A stretch of DNA of 64,000 bases, taken from contig NZ_DASRBQ010000168.1 of assembly GCF_035653575.1 (NCBI RefSeq), forward strand, positions 1 to 64,000, read 5' to 3'. The translations under genes and the position numbers were made by a program. The DNA is from Actinocrinis sp035653575. GTDB lineage: Bacteria > Actinomycetota > Actinomycetes > Streptomycetales > Catenulisporaceae. Below the pieces are notes generated by a model, which saw nothing but the letters and a program-made list of their open reading frames with translations, made no database searches and was not told the DNA's origin. Positions 1-9,441 of this stretch are shown here, piece after piece (positions within the stretch are counted from its first letter, which is position 1; every line of letters begins with the position of its first letter).

Positions 1-255
1 GACCCGGCGCAGTTCCCGGGCGGCGGCCGCGACGCCACGCTGCACCGGCTCGCCGCCGCCGGAGTCTCGGCGCGGCGCGGGATCATGGCCTCGCACTTGG
101 AGCCGGCGTATGAGGGCACTGATCACGTCCCGCTGCCGAACACCGAGCGGCTGACCCGCGACTCGCTGATCCTGCCGCTCTTCCACGCGCTCACCGAGGC
201 CCAGCAGGAACACGTCGTCGACGTGCTGCGCAAGCCCGCGGACGACGCGGCGTAG
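1..255 (+). CDS. DegT/DnrJ/EryC1/StrS-family aminotransferase, C-terminal part (cut by window edge)
   Basis: The reading frame is open from the first base to a TAG at 253-255 and gives 84 residues. The segment matches the end of PLP-dependent nucleotide-sugar aminotransferases: GIMASHLEPAY, then LPNTERL, then LILPLFHALTEAQQ, which is the usual order in the DegT/StrS family. The PLP lysine lies outside the window. It is followed 11 bases later by a NeuD-type acyltransferase, so it is probably part of a sugar amination and N-acylation unit of a surface polysaccharide pathway. The exact sugar cannot be told. Confidence 0.8.
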   Translation, partial: DPAQFPGGGRDATLHRLAAAGVSARRGIMASHLEPAYEGTDHVPLPNTERLTRDSLILPLFHALTEAQQEHVVDVLRKPADDAA

Positions 256-266
256 GGATCGGCGCG

Positions 267-932
267 ATGACCACCACCAGCGAACTGTTGATCGTCGGCG
301 CCGGCGGCTTCGCCCGGGAGACCGCGCAGGCCGTCGCCGCGATCAACGCCGTGCGGCCGACCTGGCGGCTGCACGGCTTCCTGGACGACGACCCGCTGCT
401 GCACGGGCGGCGGGTCGACGGGCTGCCGGTGATCGGCGGTACGGATCTGGTGCACTCGCTGCCGAACGCGCACGTCGTCGTGTGCGTCGGCAATCCCCGC
501 AACTACTTCACCCGTGCCCGCATCGTCGAACGGCTCGATCTGCCTGCCGAGCGCTACGCGACCATCGTGCATCCCTCCGCCGACCTCTCCGCGGATTCGG
601 TCATCGGCCCCGGCAGCGTGCTGCTCGCTCAAGCGGTGTTGACCGCCGCGGCGACTGTCAGCGCGCACGTCGCGGTGATGCCGCACGCCGTCCTCACGCA
701 CGACGTGACGGTCGACGACTTCGCGACGATCGCTTCGGGAGTGCGGTTCGGCGGCGGCGTGCGCGTGCAGCGCGGGGCGTATCTCGGTTCCGGCGCGCTG
801 ATCCGCGAACAGGTCAAGATCGGCGCGTGGTCACAGGTCGGCATGGGTTCGGTCGTGCTGCAGGACATTCCCGACGGACAGGTCTGGGTCGGCAACCCGG
901 CCCGCAAGCTTCGTGACATAGAAACGCAGTGA
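267..932 (+). CDS. NeuD/PglD-family sugar O/N-acyltransferase
   Basis: The 221-residue product has the two-part build of PglD/NeuD acyltransferases. An N-terminal Rossmann-like nucleotide-sugar binding part starts with LLIVGAGGFARE (residues about 8-19). A C-terminal left-handed beta-helix of hexapeptide repeats covers roughly residues 95-215 and ends in VWVGNPARKL. The histidine in HAVLTHD is at the place of the family's catalytic base. It lies between two DegT aminotransferase genes, so it likely acylates the amino sugar they make. The acceptor is inferred, not seen. Confidence 0.85.
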   Translation: MTTTSELLIVGAGGFARETAQAVAAINAVRPTWRLHGFLDDDPLLHGRRVDGLPVIGGTDLVHSLPNAHVVVCVGNPRNYFTRARIVERLDLPAERYATIVHPSADLSADSVIGPGSVLLAQAVLTAAATVSAHVAVMPHAVLTHDVTVDDFATIASGVRFGGGVRVQRGAYLGSGALIREQVKIGAWSQVGMGSVVLQDIPDGQVWVGNPARKLRDIETQ

Positions 933-965
933 CGTTCAGTAGCAGCGAAAGGCTGGCTTAGGCGC

Positions 966-2105
966 ATGACGCAGGCAGACCCGATCCCGTTGGTGGATCT
1001 CAAATCGGCGCACGCCGAGATCGCCGACGAGGTCGCGGCGGGCTTCCAGAAGGTGCTGGCCACCACGGGCTTCATCGGCGGGCCCGAGGTGGCGGCCTTC
1101 GAGGAGGAGTTCGCGGCGTTCAGCGGCGTGCGGCACTGCGTCGGCGTGGCCAACGGCACCGACGCGGTCGAGCTGGCGCTGCGCGCGGCCGGGGTGCGGC
1201 GGGACGACGAGGTTGTGCTGCCCGCGAACACCTTCATCGCGAGCGCCGGCGCGGTGGCGCGCCTCGGCGCGGTGCCGGTGCTCGTGGACTGCGACCCGGA
1301 CAGCTACCTGATCGACGTGCAGGCCGCACTCGCCGCGATCGGCCCACGCACGACTGCGGTACTCCCGGTGCACCTCTACGGCCAGCACGCTCCGGTCGAG
1401 GAATTGACCGAGAAACTGGCCGGCAGCAACGTGCGCGTGATCGAGGACGCCGCCCAGTGCCAGGGCGCGACCCGCAACGGCCGGGGCGCCGGTTCGGGCC
1501 CCGGGGCGATCGCCGCGACCAGCTTCTACCCCGGCAAGAACCTCGGCGCGTACGGCGACGGCGGCGCCGTGGTGACCGACGACGCCGATATGGCCAAAAC
1601 CGTCCGCGCCATCGCGAACCACGGCGGCCTGACCAAGTACAGCCACGACCTGGTCGGCTTCAACAGCAGGCTCGACGCGCTGCAGGCCACGGTGCTGCGT
1701 TCGAAGCTGCGCCGGCTGCCGGCCTGGAACGCCGCCCGCCGCGCTGCCGCCGCGCGGTACGCCGAACTGCTCGCGGAGGTGCCCGGGATCGCCCTTCCCG
1801 CGACCTTGGCAGACAACGAACACGTCTGGCACCTCTACGTCGTACGCATCGACGCTTTCGACGGCGATCGTGACCGTCGCGACGCGCTCGTCGCGAACCT
1901 CAACGCTCAGGGCATCGGCGCCGGCGTGCACTACCCGGCCGCCCTGCACCAGACCCCGGCCTTTTCCCACCTGGGTTATCCGGCGGGCAGCTTCCCGAAC
2001 GCGGAGGCCGCCGCCGCGCGCATCGTCTCGCTCCCGCTGCACCCGCACCTGACCGCCGCGCAGCAGGAACGCGTGGCCGAAGCGTTCACCGCGGCGCTGG
2101 GCTGA
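966..2105 (+). CDS. DegT/DnrJ/EryC1/StrS-family PLP-dependent sugar aminotransferase
   Basis: This 379-residue protein is full length for the family. It carries the substrate loop GFIGGPEV, the PLP-phosphate binding VANGTDAVELAL (about 61-72), IEDAAQ (159-164) and the PLP lysine K191 in SFYPGKNLGAYGDGGA. It should transfer an amino group from glutamate to a keto nucleotide sugar. It is the second such gene in this cluster and follows the acyltransferase by 33 bases, so the locus probably makes at least one acylated amino sugar. The sugar and position (C3 or C4) cannot be decided from sequence. Confidence 0.88.
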   Translation: MTQADPIPLVDLKSAHAEIADEVAAGFQKVLATTGFIGGPEVAAFEEEFAAFSGVRHCVGVANGTDAVELALRAAGVRRDDEVVLPANTFIASAGAVARLGAVPVLVDCDPDSYLIDVQAALAAIGPRTTAVLPVHLYGQHAPVEELTEKLAGSNVRVIEDAAQCQGATRNGRGAGSGPGAIAATSFYPGKNLGAYGDGGAVVTDDADMAKTVRAIANHGGLTKYSHDLVGFNSRLDALQATVLRSKLRRLPAWNAARRAAAARYAELLAEVPGIALPATLADNEHVWHLYVVRIDAFDGDRDRRDALVANLNAQGIGAGVHYPAALHQTPAFSHLGYPAGSFPNAEAAAARIVSLPLHPHLTAAQQERVAEAFTAALG

Positions 2106-2127
2106 AAGGATCGGCTGAGGTGACGTC

Positions 2128-3213
2128 GTGGTGAGTTCGCACAGGCCGCGGTTGGGGCGTCGGCGCATCGTGATCCTCGTGGTCGCGGGCGCCGTGCTCG
2201 GCACGGCCGGGGCGCTGGCCACCACTCTTGGCTCCGGCGGCGGCAGCACGCCCACCGCGGCCTCGACGCCGACGACGGCCCCGCTCTCGTCGAGCCAGAT
2301 CCCGGCCCCGTCCGGCACGGGCGCGTTGCGCTCCCCGTCGCCGCGCTCATTCCCCAAGGCCTCCGGCACCGCTTCGCCCGCCGGGAACGCCGCGCCAAGC
2401 TGTACCAGCCCCGCCGCCTGCGGATACCCGGACGCGGCCAGCACCGGTCCGCGTACCGCCTCGTTTTCCGCGCATTCCGGGAACATCTCCATTCGGGACA
2501 ACGGAACCACGATCAGCGGCTGGAATCTGACCGGTTCGCTGGACATCTACGCGGACAACGTCACGATCGTCGACAGCAAGATCACCTCCACTAACTGGTG
2601 GGGGGTGAACCTGCGCCCCGGCCACACCGGCCTGCGAATTCTGCACACCTTCATCACCGGCGTTCCCGGGAAGGGCCCTGACAATGGCGGCGAAGACTAC
2701 GCGCTGTCGAACATGAGCGACGGTTCCGTGGAAGTCGGCTGGAGCAACATGTCCGTTTTCGGGAACACGGTATCGACCGGCCACGGCTACATTCACGACA
2801 ACTACGTGCACGACCTGGTGCCGTTCATCAACCACAGCGGCTATTACCAGCACACCGACGCCGTGATCAGCGACGGCGGGGATACCGGGGGCTTGCGCAT
2901 CGAGCACAACACGCTGCTGAACCCGATCGACGCGACCCACGGAGCCTCGGCCGCCATCGGCCTGTTCCCGAACACCGGGCTGATCACCGACGTCACGGTC
3001 AAGAACAACTGGATCGCCGGCGGCGCGTACGCGCTCTACGGCGGCGGGCCGGGTGCCGCGCGGGTCGTGGTCTCCGGCAACGTTTTCTCCGATGAGTACT
3101 GGCCGGAGTGCGGCTTCTACGGCGCCATCGCGCATTGGAACGCCACGGGCTCCGGAAACGTGTGGTCGGACAACGCCTTCCGTAATGGTCAGGCCGTGAT
3201 CCCGGCCACCTAG
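2128..3213 (+). CDS. Membrane-anchored or secreted right-handed parallel beta-helix protein
   Basis: The GTG start at 2128 has a purine-rich stretch about 8 bases upstream. The 361-residue product has a basic N-terminus, one hydrophobic segment (about 13-33, signal anchor or signal peptide) and a Ser/Thr/Pro-rich linker to about residue 90. The rest consists of short beta-strand repeats (NISIRDNGTTISGWNLTG, LDIYADNVTIVDSKI, GLRIEHNTLL, VTVKNNWIAGG) typical of parallel beta-helix carbohydrate-active proteins. No catalytic motif is recognisable. Its place inside the polysaccharide locus suggests binding to or trimming of the exported polymer. Confidence 0.7.
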   Translation: MVSSHRPRLGRRRIVILVVAGAVLGTAGALATTLGSGGGSTPTAASTPTTAPLSSSQIPAPSGTGALRSPSPRSFPKASGTASPAGNAAPSCTSPAACGYPDAASTGPRTASFSAHSGNISIRDNGTTISGWNLTGSLDIYADNVTIVDSKITSTNWWGVNLRPGHTGLRILHTFITGVPGKGPDNGGEDYALSNMSDGSVEVGWSNMSVFGNTVSTGHGYIHDNYVHDLVPFINHSGYYQHTDAVISDGGDTGGLRIEHNTLLNPIDATHGASAAIGLFPNTGLITDVTVKNNWIAGGAYALYGGGPGAARVVVSGNVFSDEYWPECGFYGAIAHWNATGSGNVWSDNAFRNGQAVIPAT

Positions 3214-3402
3214 CCGCCGCTACCCAACGCGATCAATCAGAGCACCGTTCGAACACCTACGGTGACGAAACCCCAGCACCAGATGAAGGTCTCGCAACAA
3301 TGGCCACGTTCTCCTGTAAATATCGAAGCCCGTCGCTATCTTTAGCACTGCATGTGTGTAGCGAGGACCTTCCATTCATCTTTTCTAGGCCCGGGGTGGG
3401 CG

Positions 3403-6400
3403 ATGCACGTTAAGCTATTATCAGTATTCTTCGAAAAGTACCGCCGCGCAAGGGCCAGAAACAGAATTCTGATCCCGGCGGTCATTCTCGGCGTTCTCGC
3501 CGCGCTGGCGGGCCCCGCCATCGTGGCGCAGGCCACCGACCCCTGCGGCTCCGGCTCCAACCCGATCGTCTGCGAGAACTCACAGCCGGGCACGCCGATG
3601 AGCCAGTGGTACTCCCCCAGCGCGTACGGCGACATCACCGGCTTCAGCACGACCGAGAGCGTGCAGCCAGGGCAGACCATCAGCTTCAAGGTCAGCTCCC
3701 CCACGACCTATAACGTCGAGATCTACCGGCTCGGCTGGTACGGCGGGGACGGGGCGCGGCTGATGCCCACCTCGCCCACCACGGTCTACCCGGCGATCAC
3801 GCAGCCGACGTGCAACCGCGACTCGTCCACCGGCCTGACCGACTGCGGCAACTGGTCGGTGACCGCCACCTGGACCGTGCCGTCCGATGCGGTCTCCGGC
3901 GTGTACCTCGCCGACCTGGACCAGAGCGGCGGCCAGGGCTTCATGCCCTACCCGTTCGTGGTGATGAACCCCAACAGCCACTCGGACATCGTCGTGCAGA
4001 CCTCGGACCAGACGTGGCAGGCGTACAACATGTACGGCGGCGACGACCTGTACCAGGGCAACGGCCCGGCGCCCGACGGCCGCGCCTACGCGGTCAGCTA
4101 CAACCGGCCGCTGAACGTCTCCGGCGCGAACGGCATCTTCGGGTCCGAGTACCCCATGCTGCAGTGGCTGGAGCGCAACGGCTACGACGTGAGCTACATG
4201 AGCGGCATCGACGTGTCCACGCAGGGCAGCCTGCTGCTCAACCACAAGGTCTTCATGTCCTCGGGGCATGACGAGTACTGGAACCAGGGCCAGTGGGACG
4301 CGGTGACCGCCGCGAAGCACGCCGGGGTCAACCTCGCCTTCTTCGCCGGCAACGACGTCTTCTGGAAGACCCGGCTCACGGCCAGCGCCGTGGACGGCGG
4401 GGCCAACCGCACCGTGGTCTCCTACAAGATGACGAAGCTGGAGTTCCCCCAGCCGGACGGCATCCCGGACCCCAGCGGCCAGTGGACCGGCACCTGGATG
4501 GACCCGGCCGGCGCGGGCATCGGCGGCAACCTGCCGCAGAACCAGCTGACCGGCACGCTGTTCGACGTCAACGGCTACAACGCCGAGGCCATCACGGTCA
4601 GCTACCCGTACAGCACCGACCGGCTGTGGCGTAACACGCAGGCCGCGTCGCTGCAGCCGGGCCAGACCTACACCATGCAGACCGGAACGCTCGGTTACGA
4701 GTGGGACAGCGACGTGCAGAACGGGGTGCGGCCGTCAGGCGAGATCGACATGTCGTCCACGACCGTCAACCTCACCAACGGCACGCTGCTGAAGGACTAC
4801 GGCAACACCTACGGCAACGGCACCGCCACACACAGCCTGACCGAGTACCGCGACCCCTCCGGCGCGCTGGTATTCAGCTCCGGCACCGTGCAGTGGGCCT
4901 GGGGCCTGGGTACGACCCACTTCGACCTCGCGACCAACGAGGACCCGGTGCAGGAGCAGGCGACCGTGAACCTGCTCGCCGACATGGGCGTGCAGCCGGT
5001 CACCCTCCAGTCCACCCTGGTCGCGGCGAGCCAGTCCACTGACACGGTCGGCCCGACCGTCACCGTGGCGACGCCGAGTTCCGGGGTCACCGTTCCGGCG
5101 ATGTCCCCGGTGACCATCAGCGGCACGGCCGCGGACAGCGGCGGCGGCGTGGTGGCGCGGGTCGAGGTGTCCACGGACAACGGCAACACCTGGCTGCCGG
5201 CCACCGGCCTCGGCAACTGGAGCTACAGCTGGACCCCGACGCAGACTGGCAACGTCACCATCCAGGTGCGGGCCGAGGACGACAGCGACAACATCGGCGC
5301 CGCCGTCAGCATCCCGGTGACGGTCGGCCCGCAAAGCTGCCCGTGCTCGATCTTCCCGAACTCCGCTTCGCCCGCGAAGCCGGACAGCGGTGACGGCCTT
5401 TCCGTCAACCTCGGCGTCAAGTTCGCGACCAGCGTGTCCGGCGCGGTGACCGGGGTCAGGTTCTACAAGGCCGCCACCAACACCGGCACGCACGTCGGCA
5501 GCCTGTGGACCTCTTCGGGCACCCTGCTCGGCAGCGTCACCTTCTCCAACGAGACGGCCTCCGGCTGGCAGACCGCCACCTTCTCGCAACCGATCCCGGT
5601 CAGCGCGAACACCACGTACGTGGTCTCCTACCTCGCGCCCGCCGGGCACTACTCCGCCGACGCCGGCTACTTCACCAACCAGGGCGCGGGCCTGAGCCCG
5701 ATCACGGCCCTGCAGTCGAACAGCACCTCGCTGAACGGCGTGTACAAGTACGGCTCCGGCACCACGTTCCCGAACACCGGCTACCAGAACACCAACTACT
5801 ACGTGGACGCGATCTTCCAGTCCAACGTCACCAGCACCACTCCGCCGACCGTCACCTCGACGCAGCCGGCCTCCGGCGCGACCGCGGTCCCGGTCAACTC
5901 GCCGATCACCGCTTCGCTGAGCGAGGGCATCAACGCCAGCACGCTGAAGTTCACGCTCAAGGACCCGAACGGGGTCAGCCAGTCCGGCACGGCGACCTAC
6001 GACCCGGTCGGGCACACGGCGACGTTCACCCCGAACGGCCAGCTGGCGATGAACACGACGTACACGGCGAGCCTGTCGGCCACGGACCTGTGGGGCAACG
6101 CGATGACGAGCCCGTACACCTGGTCCTTCACCACCGCGAACACCCCGCCGTCGTTCAGCTGCCCGTGCTCCTTCTGGAACGGCGCCGTGACGCCGGCGAA
6201 CACGAACACCAACGACGCCAAGTCGGTGGAGCTCGGTCTGCGGTTCCAGTCGGCGGTCGGCGGCTACGTCACCGGGGTGAGCTTCTACAAGGGCACGAAG
6301 AACACCGGCACGCACACCGGCAGCCTGTGGACCGCCTCCGGCACCCTGCTGGCCAGCGGCACCTTCACCGGTGAAAGTGCTTCGGGCTGGCAGACGCTCA

Positions 6401-7179
6401 CCTTCTCCTCCCCGGTCGCGATCACGGCCAACACGCCGTACATCGCGTCCTACCACGCCCCGGTCGGCTACTACGCGTCGAACGGTTCGTACTTCACCTC
6501 GGCCATCACGGCCTACCCGTTGACCGCGCTCCAGTCGGTCACCGGCGCTGGCAACGGCCTCTACCTGTACGAGTCCGGCTCGACTCAGGTGCCGAGCAAC
6601 AGCTTCAACGCGACGAACTACTGGGTGGACGTGAACTTCACCACGACCCCGCCGAGCGGTTCCAGCGGCGGCGCCTCGACCGCGGCGGCGACTTCCAACG
6701 GCTCGGTCACCCCGGCGGTGGACGCGCTCGGCCCGGACAAGGACGACATCGTCACCTCCACCACGGGCGTCTCGGACGCGGTGCACCCGCCGACGGTGAC
6801 GTTCGCGGAGCCGATCGCGCCGCAGAGCCTGCGGATCAAGGTGGTCACCACGGTCGGTACACAGGGGACTGAATCGCCTGCGGGCACCGCGGTGACCGGT
6901 ACACTGTTGTACAACCCTGCGACGCTGACGGCCTCCTTCAAGCCGGACTCGCCGCTGCGTCCGGGGGCGATCTACCGGGCGGTGGCGACGGCGAACGGGC
7001 TGGACGGCAAGGCGATCGCGCCGGTCAGCTGGACGTTCCGCGAGGCGACCCCGGGCAGTTCGGCTCCGGCCCACCTGCCGAAGATCCCGCCGAACGGCCA
7101 GGTGCCGCAGGTCGTCGCGCTCAGCACCGAGGGTGACAGCTGGCGGCGTACCGACCCGCTCCCGCCGACCGACGTCTAG
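3403..7179 (+). CDS. Large secreted protein: dimethylformamidase-beta-like domain, two DUF4082 domains, Ig-like domains
   Basis: I choose the ATG at 3403 because GGGGTGGG lies just upstream; an ATG 51 bases earlier is in frame but lacks this. The 1258-residue product has a signal segment (about 20-44). It continues with a long region like the C-terminal domain of N,N-dimethylformamidase beta subunit (about 70-530, with YRLGWYGGDGARL and SSGHDEYW), an Ig-like domain (about 550-640), DUF4082 (about 646-806), a Big_5-type Ig domain (about 816-914), a second DUF4082 (about 920-1080) and a last Ig-like segment (about 1126-1216). Both DUF4082 copies start with a CPC motif. The enzyme activity is unknown; related proteins occur beside glycosyltransferases, as here. 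Confidence 0.72.
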   Translation: MHVKLLSVFFEKYRRARARNRILIPAVILGVLAALAGPAIVAQATDPCGSGSNPIVCENSQPGTPMSQWYSPSAYGDITGFSTTESVQPGQTISFKVSSPTTYNVEIYRLGWYGGDGARLMPTSPTTVYPAITQPTCNRDSSTGLTDCGNWSVTATWTVPSDAVSGVYLADLDQSGGQGFMPYPFVVMNPNSHSDIVVQTSDQTWQAYNMYGGDDLYQGNGPAPDGRAYAVSYNRPLNVSGANGIFGSEYPMLQWLERNGYDVSYMSGIDVSTQGSLLLNHKVFMSSGHDEYWNQGQWDAVTAAKHAGVNLAFFAGNDVFWKTRLTASAVDGGANRTVVSYKMTKLEFPQPDGIPDPSGQWTGTWMDPAGAGIGGNLPQNQLTGTLFDVNGYNAEAITVSYPYSTDRLWRNTQAASLQPGQTYTMQTGTLGYEWDSDVQNGVRPSGEIDMSSTTVNLTNGTLLKDYGNTYGNGTATHSLTEYRDPSGALVFSSGTVQWAWGLGTTHFDLATNEDPVQEQATVNLLADMGVQPVTLQSTLVAASQSTDTVGPTVTVATPSSGVTVPAMSPVTISGTAADSGGGVVARVEVSTDNGNTWLPATGLGNWSYSWTPTQTGNVTIQVRAEDDSDNIGAAVSIPVTVGPQSCPCSIFPNSASPAKPDSGDGLSVNLGVKFATSVSGAVTGVRFYKAATNTGTHVGSLWTSSGTLLGSVTFSNETASGWQTATFSQPIPVSANTTYVVSYLAPAGHYSADAGYFTNQGAGLSPITALQSNSTSLNGVYKYGSGTTFPNTGYQNTNYYVDAIFQSNVTSTTPPTVTSTQPASGATAVPVNSPITASLSEGINASTLKFTLKDPNGVSQSGTATYDPVGHTATFTPNGQLAMNTTYTASLSATDLWGNAMTSPYTWSFTTANTPPSFSCPCSFWNGAVTPANTNTNDAKSVELGLRFQSAVGGYVTGVSFYKGTKNTGTHTGSLWTASGTLLASGTFTGESASGWQTLTFSSPVAITANTPYIASYHAPVGYYASNGSYFTSAITAYPLTALQSVTGAGNGLYLYESGSTQVPSNSFNATNYWVDVNFTTTPPSGSSGGASTAAATSNGSVTPAVDALGPDKDDIVTSTTGVSDAVHPPTVTFAEPIAPQSLRIKVVTTVGTQGTESPAGTAVTGTLLYNPATLTASFKPDSPLRPGAIYRAVATANGLDGKAIAPVSWTFREATPGSSAPAHLPKIPPNGQVPQVVALSTEGDSWRRTDPLPPTDV

Positions 7180-7211
7180 CACCTTCGACCGATAGAAAGC
7201 AGGTCCGTCCC

Positions 7212-8261
7212 ATGAGCTCGGTCAGCGTGGTGATCCCCTGTTACCGCTACGGGCACTTCCTGGAGCAGTCGGTGGGCAGCGCGCTGACCGAGCAGGACGG
7301 CGTCGACGTCAAAGTATTGATCATCGACGACGCCTCGCCGGACGACTCGGCCGAGGTGGCCCGTCGCATAGCGAAGTCGGACTCGCGGGTCGAGGTCCTC
7401 GTCCACGAACGCAACAAGGGCCACCTCGCCACGTACAACGAGGGCCTGCTGGAGTGGGCGGACGGCGACTACACGGTCCTGCTGTCCGCCGACGACCGGC
7501 TCACCCCGGGCGCTCTCGTGCGCGCGGCGGCGCTCCTGGACGCGAACCCGAATGTCGGCTTCGCCTATGGGCATCCGCTGCACTTCCGGGCGGACCAGCC
7601 CCTTCCCCCGGCGCGAACCGAGGGCAGGGGCTGGTCGGTCTGGCCCGGCAGATGGTGGCTCGAACGGCGCTTCAAGGCCGGCCACGGCTGTATCACCTCC
7701 CCCGAAGTCATGGTGCGGACGGACCTTCAGCGCAAGCTCGGCGGCTACGATCCGCGCCTGCCGCATGCTGGCGACATCGAGATGTGGATGCGTTTCGCCG
7801 CGCACGCGGATGTCGGCTACCTCAAGGGCGTCGACCAGGCGTACTACCGGGTGCACAGCGCGAGCATGTCCAAGACAGACTTCTCGGGACAGCTCGACGA
7901 CCTGCGCCAGCGCAAGGCCGCCTACGACGCGGTGCTGGAACGCGCGAGCGAGCTCACGGCCGCGGAGCGGGAGCGGCTCGGCGCCATCGTGCACCGTAAG
8001 ATCGCCCGCCAGGCGCTCTGGCGCGCCGCCCGCGCGTACGACCGCGGCCGCACCGCCCAGGTTCCGGTCGACGAGCTGGTGGCCTTCGCGGCCGAATGCT
8101 GGCCGCACTACGAGAGTCTGCGCGAGTTCGCCGGCCTCTCGCTGCGCCGTCGGATCGGCCCGAAGGCGATGCCGTACCTTCAGCCCCTCATCCTCACCGC
8201 GGTGGCGCACCACGCGCGCGAGCGCCTGTGGTGGCGCACCTGGCGGCGTACCGGCGTCTGA
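7212..8261 (+). CDS. Family 2 (GT-A) glycosyltransferase
   Basis: The 349-residue product opens with SVVIPCYRYGHFLEQSV, followed by VLIIDDASPDDS, the nucleotide-binding GT-A start of GT2 enzymes. The metal-binding acidic stretch LLSADDRL lies near residues 95-102, and GYDPRLPHAGDIEMWMR (around residue 180) is in the place of the acceptor/catalytic ED region. The C-terminal 130 residues are helical. No membrane segment is seen, so it probably works at the inner face of the membrane on a lipid-linked glycan. It follows the large secreted protein by 32 bases and is likely cotranscribed with it. Confidence 0.85.
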   Translation: MSSVSVVIPCYRYGHFLEQSVGSALTEQDGVDVKVLIIDDASPDDSAEVARRIAKSDSRVEVLVHERNKGHLATYNEGLLEWADGDYTVLLSADDRLTPGALVRAAALLDANPNVGFAYGHPLHFRADQPLPPARTEGRGWSVWPGRWWLERRFKAGHGCITSPEVMVRTDLQRKLGGYDPRLPHAGDIEMWMRFAAHADVGYLKGVDQAYYRVHSASMSKTDFSGQLDDLRQRKAAYDAVLERASELTAAERERLGAIVHRKIARQALWRAARAYDRGRTAQVPVDELVAFAAECWPHYESLREFAGLSLRRRIGPKAMPYLQPLILTAVAHHARERLWWRTWRRTGV

Positions 8262-8302
8262 CCGATCTTGCCTATCTCCGCGTCCTTCGCGACCATGGAG
8301 AA

Positions 8303-8698
8303 ATGAGTGGCTTCGACTCACGCTTCGAAACGCTGGTAGACAAGCAGATCCGGGAAGCCGCCGCGCGCGGCTCCTTCGACGATCTGCCGGGACAGGGCAA
8401 GCCGCTCGCGGACGCCGGCCCGTACGACGAGGACTGGTGGCTCAAGGAACTCGCCAAGCGCGAGGAAGTAGGCCCGTACGTGCTCCCGGTGCCCCTCGCG
8501 CTGCGCCGCGAGGCCCAGGACCTCATCTCAGGGCTCACCAAGGCCCGCAGCGAGCGCGAACTGCGCGAGCTGGTGGCCGACTACAACACCCGCGCCGAGA
8601 AGGCCCGCCGCCGACCCCACGCCGGCCCGTCCGTCGTCATCCCCAGTGTTGACGCGGAGCAGGCGATCGCAGCCTGGCGTGAGCGGCGCGCCTCCTGA
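8303..8698 (+). CDS. DUF1992 (DnaJ-homologue subfamily C member 28-type) domain protein
   Basis: The start is the ATG at 8303, preceded by GGAG. The 131-residue product contains the DUF1992 core near its N-terminus: FETLVDKQIREAAARGSFDDLPGQGKPL followed by DWWLKELAKREEV, quoted here in two parts of the same block. Such small proteins are widespread in actinobacteria and are named after a domain in a DnaJ-related eukaryotic protein, but there is no J domain here and the function is unknown. It sits at the end of the plus-strand unit and converges on the HAD gene. Confidence 0.8.
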   Translation: MSGFDSRFETLVDKQIREAAARGSFDDLPGQGKPLADAGPYDEDWWLKELAKREEVGPYVLPVPLALRREAQDLISGLTKARSERELRELVADYNTRAEKARRRPHAGPSVVIPSVDAEQAIAAWRERRAS

Positions 8699-8763
8699 CC
8701 GGCGAGCGAAGCCCGCGCGATTCCCGCGCCGCCGAGAGCGATCCCGTAGATTGCGCCCGGTAG

Positions 8764-9441
8764 TCAGTGCGCGAAGAGGCTGAGCAGTTCGCCGAGCGTC
8801 GTGATGGAGGGTACGTCGCACGGTTCGCCGCCATCCGTGCGGCGTAGTGCCCGGCCCGCATAACCGAGTGCGATCGCGGCTTCGACCAGCGCGGGATCGT
8901 CGTCGATGAAAAGGCACTGCGCGGGTTCCAAGCCGAGCGCCGAACTCGCATGGTGGTACATCCGCGGATCCGGCTTCCGGCATTCGAGCACCGCCGAGAT
9001 CGCGTACGCCTCGAAGAAATCGCTGATGCCGAGACTCGAATGCAGTTCGGGAAGTTCCGGCCACGCGTCCGAGACCACGGCCATCCGCACGCCACGGCGG
9101 CGCAGCTCCTGCAACGTGGGAAGCACGTCGGGGAACGTCTCAAGAAATGCGGTCGGTTCGACGGGACGGGTGAGTTCGGCGAGCAGCGCATCACTGGCGT
9201 CGATGCCCAATTCGCCCAGGATGACGCGGTGATACGAATCGAAGTCGGGCGTGCCCGGCGCCTCGCTCATGAAGCGGTCGCCGACGGCTATCGCGGCCGC
9301 GAACTGCTGCGGCGTTATTCCGGGGGCGTGGGAGAGCACGGTCTGCTCGAAGTCGGCGCGCGGATTCCAGCGGCCGCCGATCGGCTGCATCAGCACGCCG
9401 CCGGAGTCGAACAGGACGGCGCACAGCGCGGATTCAGTCAA
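8764..9441 (-). CDS. HAD-superfamily hydrolase (subfamily IA-like)
   Basis: The 225-residue product has HAD motif I as VLFDSGGVLMQP (nucleophile Asp, with Gly at the +2 place as in many FDxGGVL members), motif II around MAVVSDAW, a lysine in CRKPDPRMY and motif IV in CLFIDDDPALVEAA. It is a probable phosphatase of small phosphorylated metabolites. Translation appears to begin at a TTG that overlaps the end of the upstream glycosyltransferase gene by 8 bases, which points to translational coupling. It is the last gene of the minus-strand polysaccharide unit that starts at 14329. Confidence 0.82.
   Translation of the reverse strand: MTESALCAVLFDSGGVLMQPIGGRWNPRADFEQTVLSHAPGITPQQFAAAIAVGDRFMSEAPGTPDFDSYHRVILGELGIDASDALLAELTRPVEPTAFLETFPDVLPTLQELRRRGVRMAVVSDAWPELPELHSSLGISDFFEAYAISAVLECRKPDPRMYHHASSALGLEPAQCLFIDDDPALVEAAIALGYAGRALRRTDGGEPCDVPSITTLGELLSLFAH

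Noticed and set aside
936..2546. Long minus-strand open frame opposite the aminotransferase and beta-helix genes
   Set aside because: It is antisense to two well-supported genes, and its product is Arg/Gly/Val-rich low-complexity sequence typical of shadow frames in high-GC DNA.
4735..7182. 815-codon minus-strand frame opposite the large secreted protein
   Set aside because: No recognisable domain, extreme Arg/Asp/Gly bias, and complete overlap with a signal-bearing multidomain gene.
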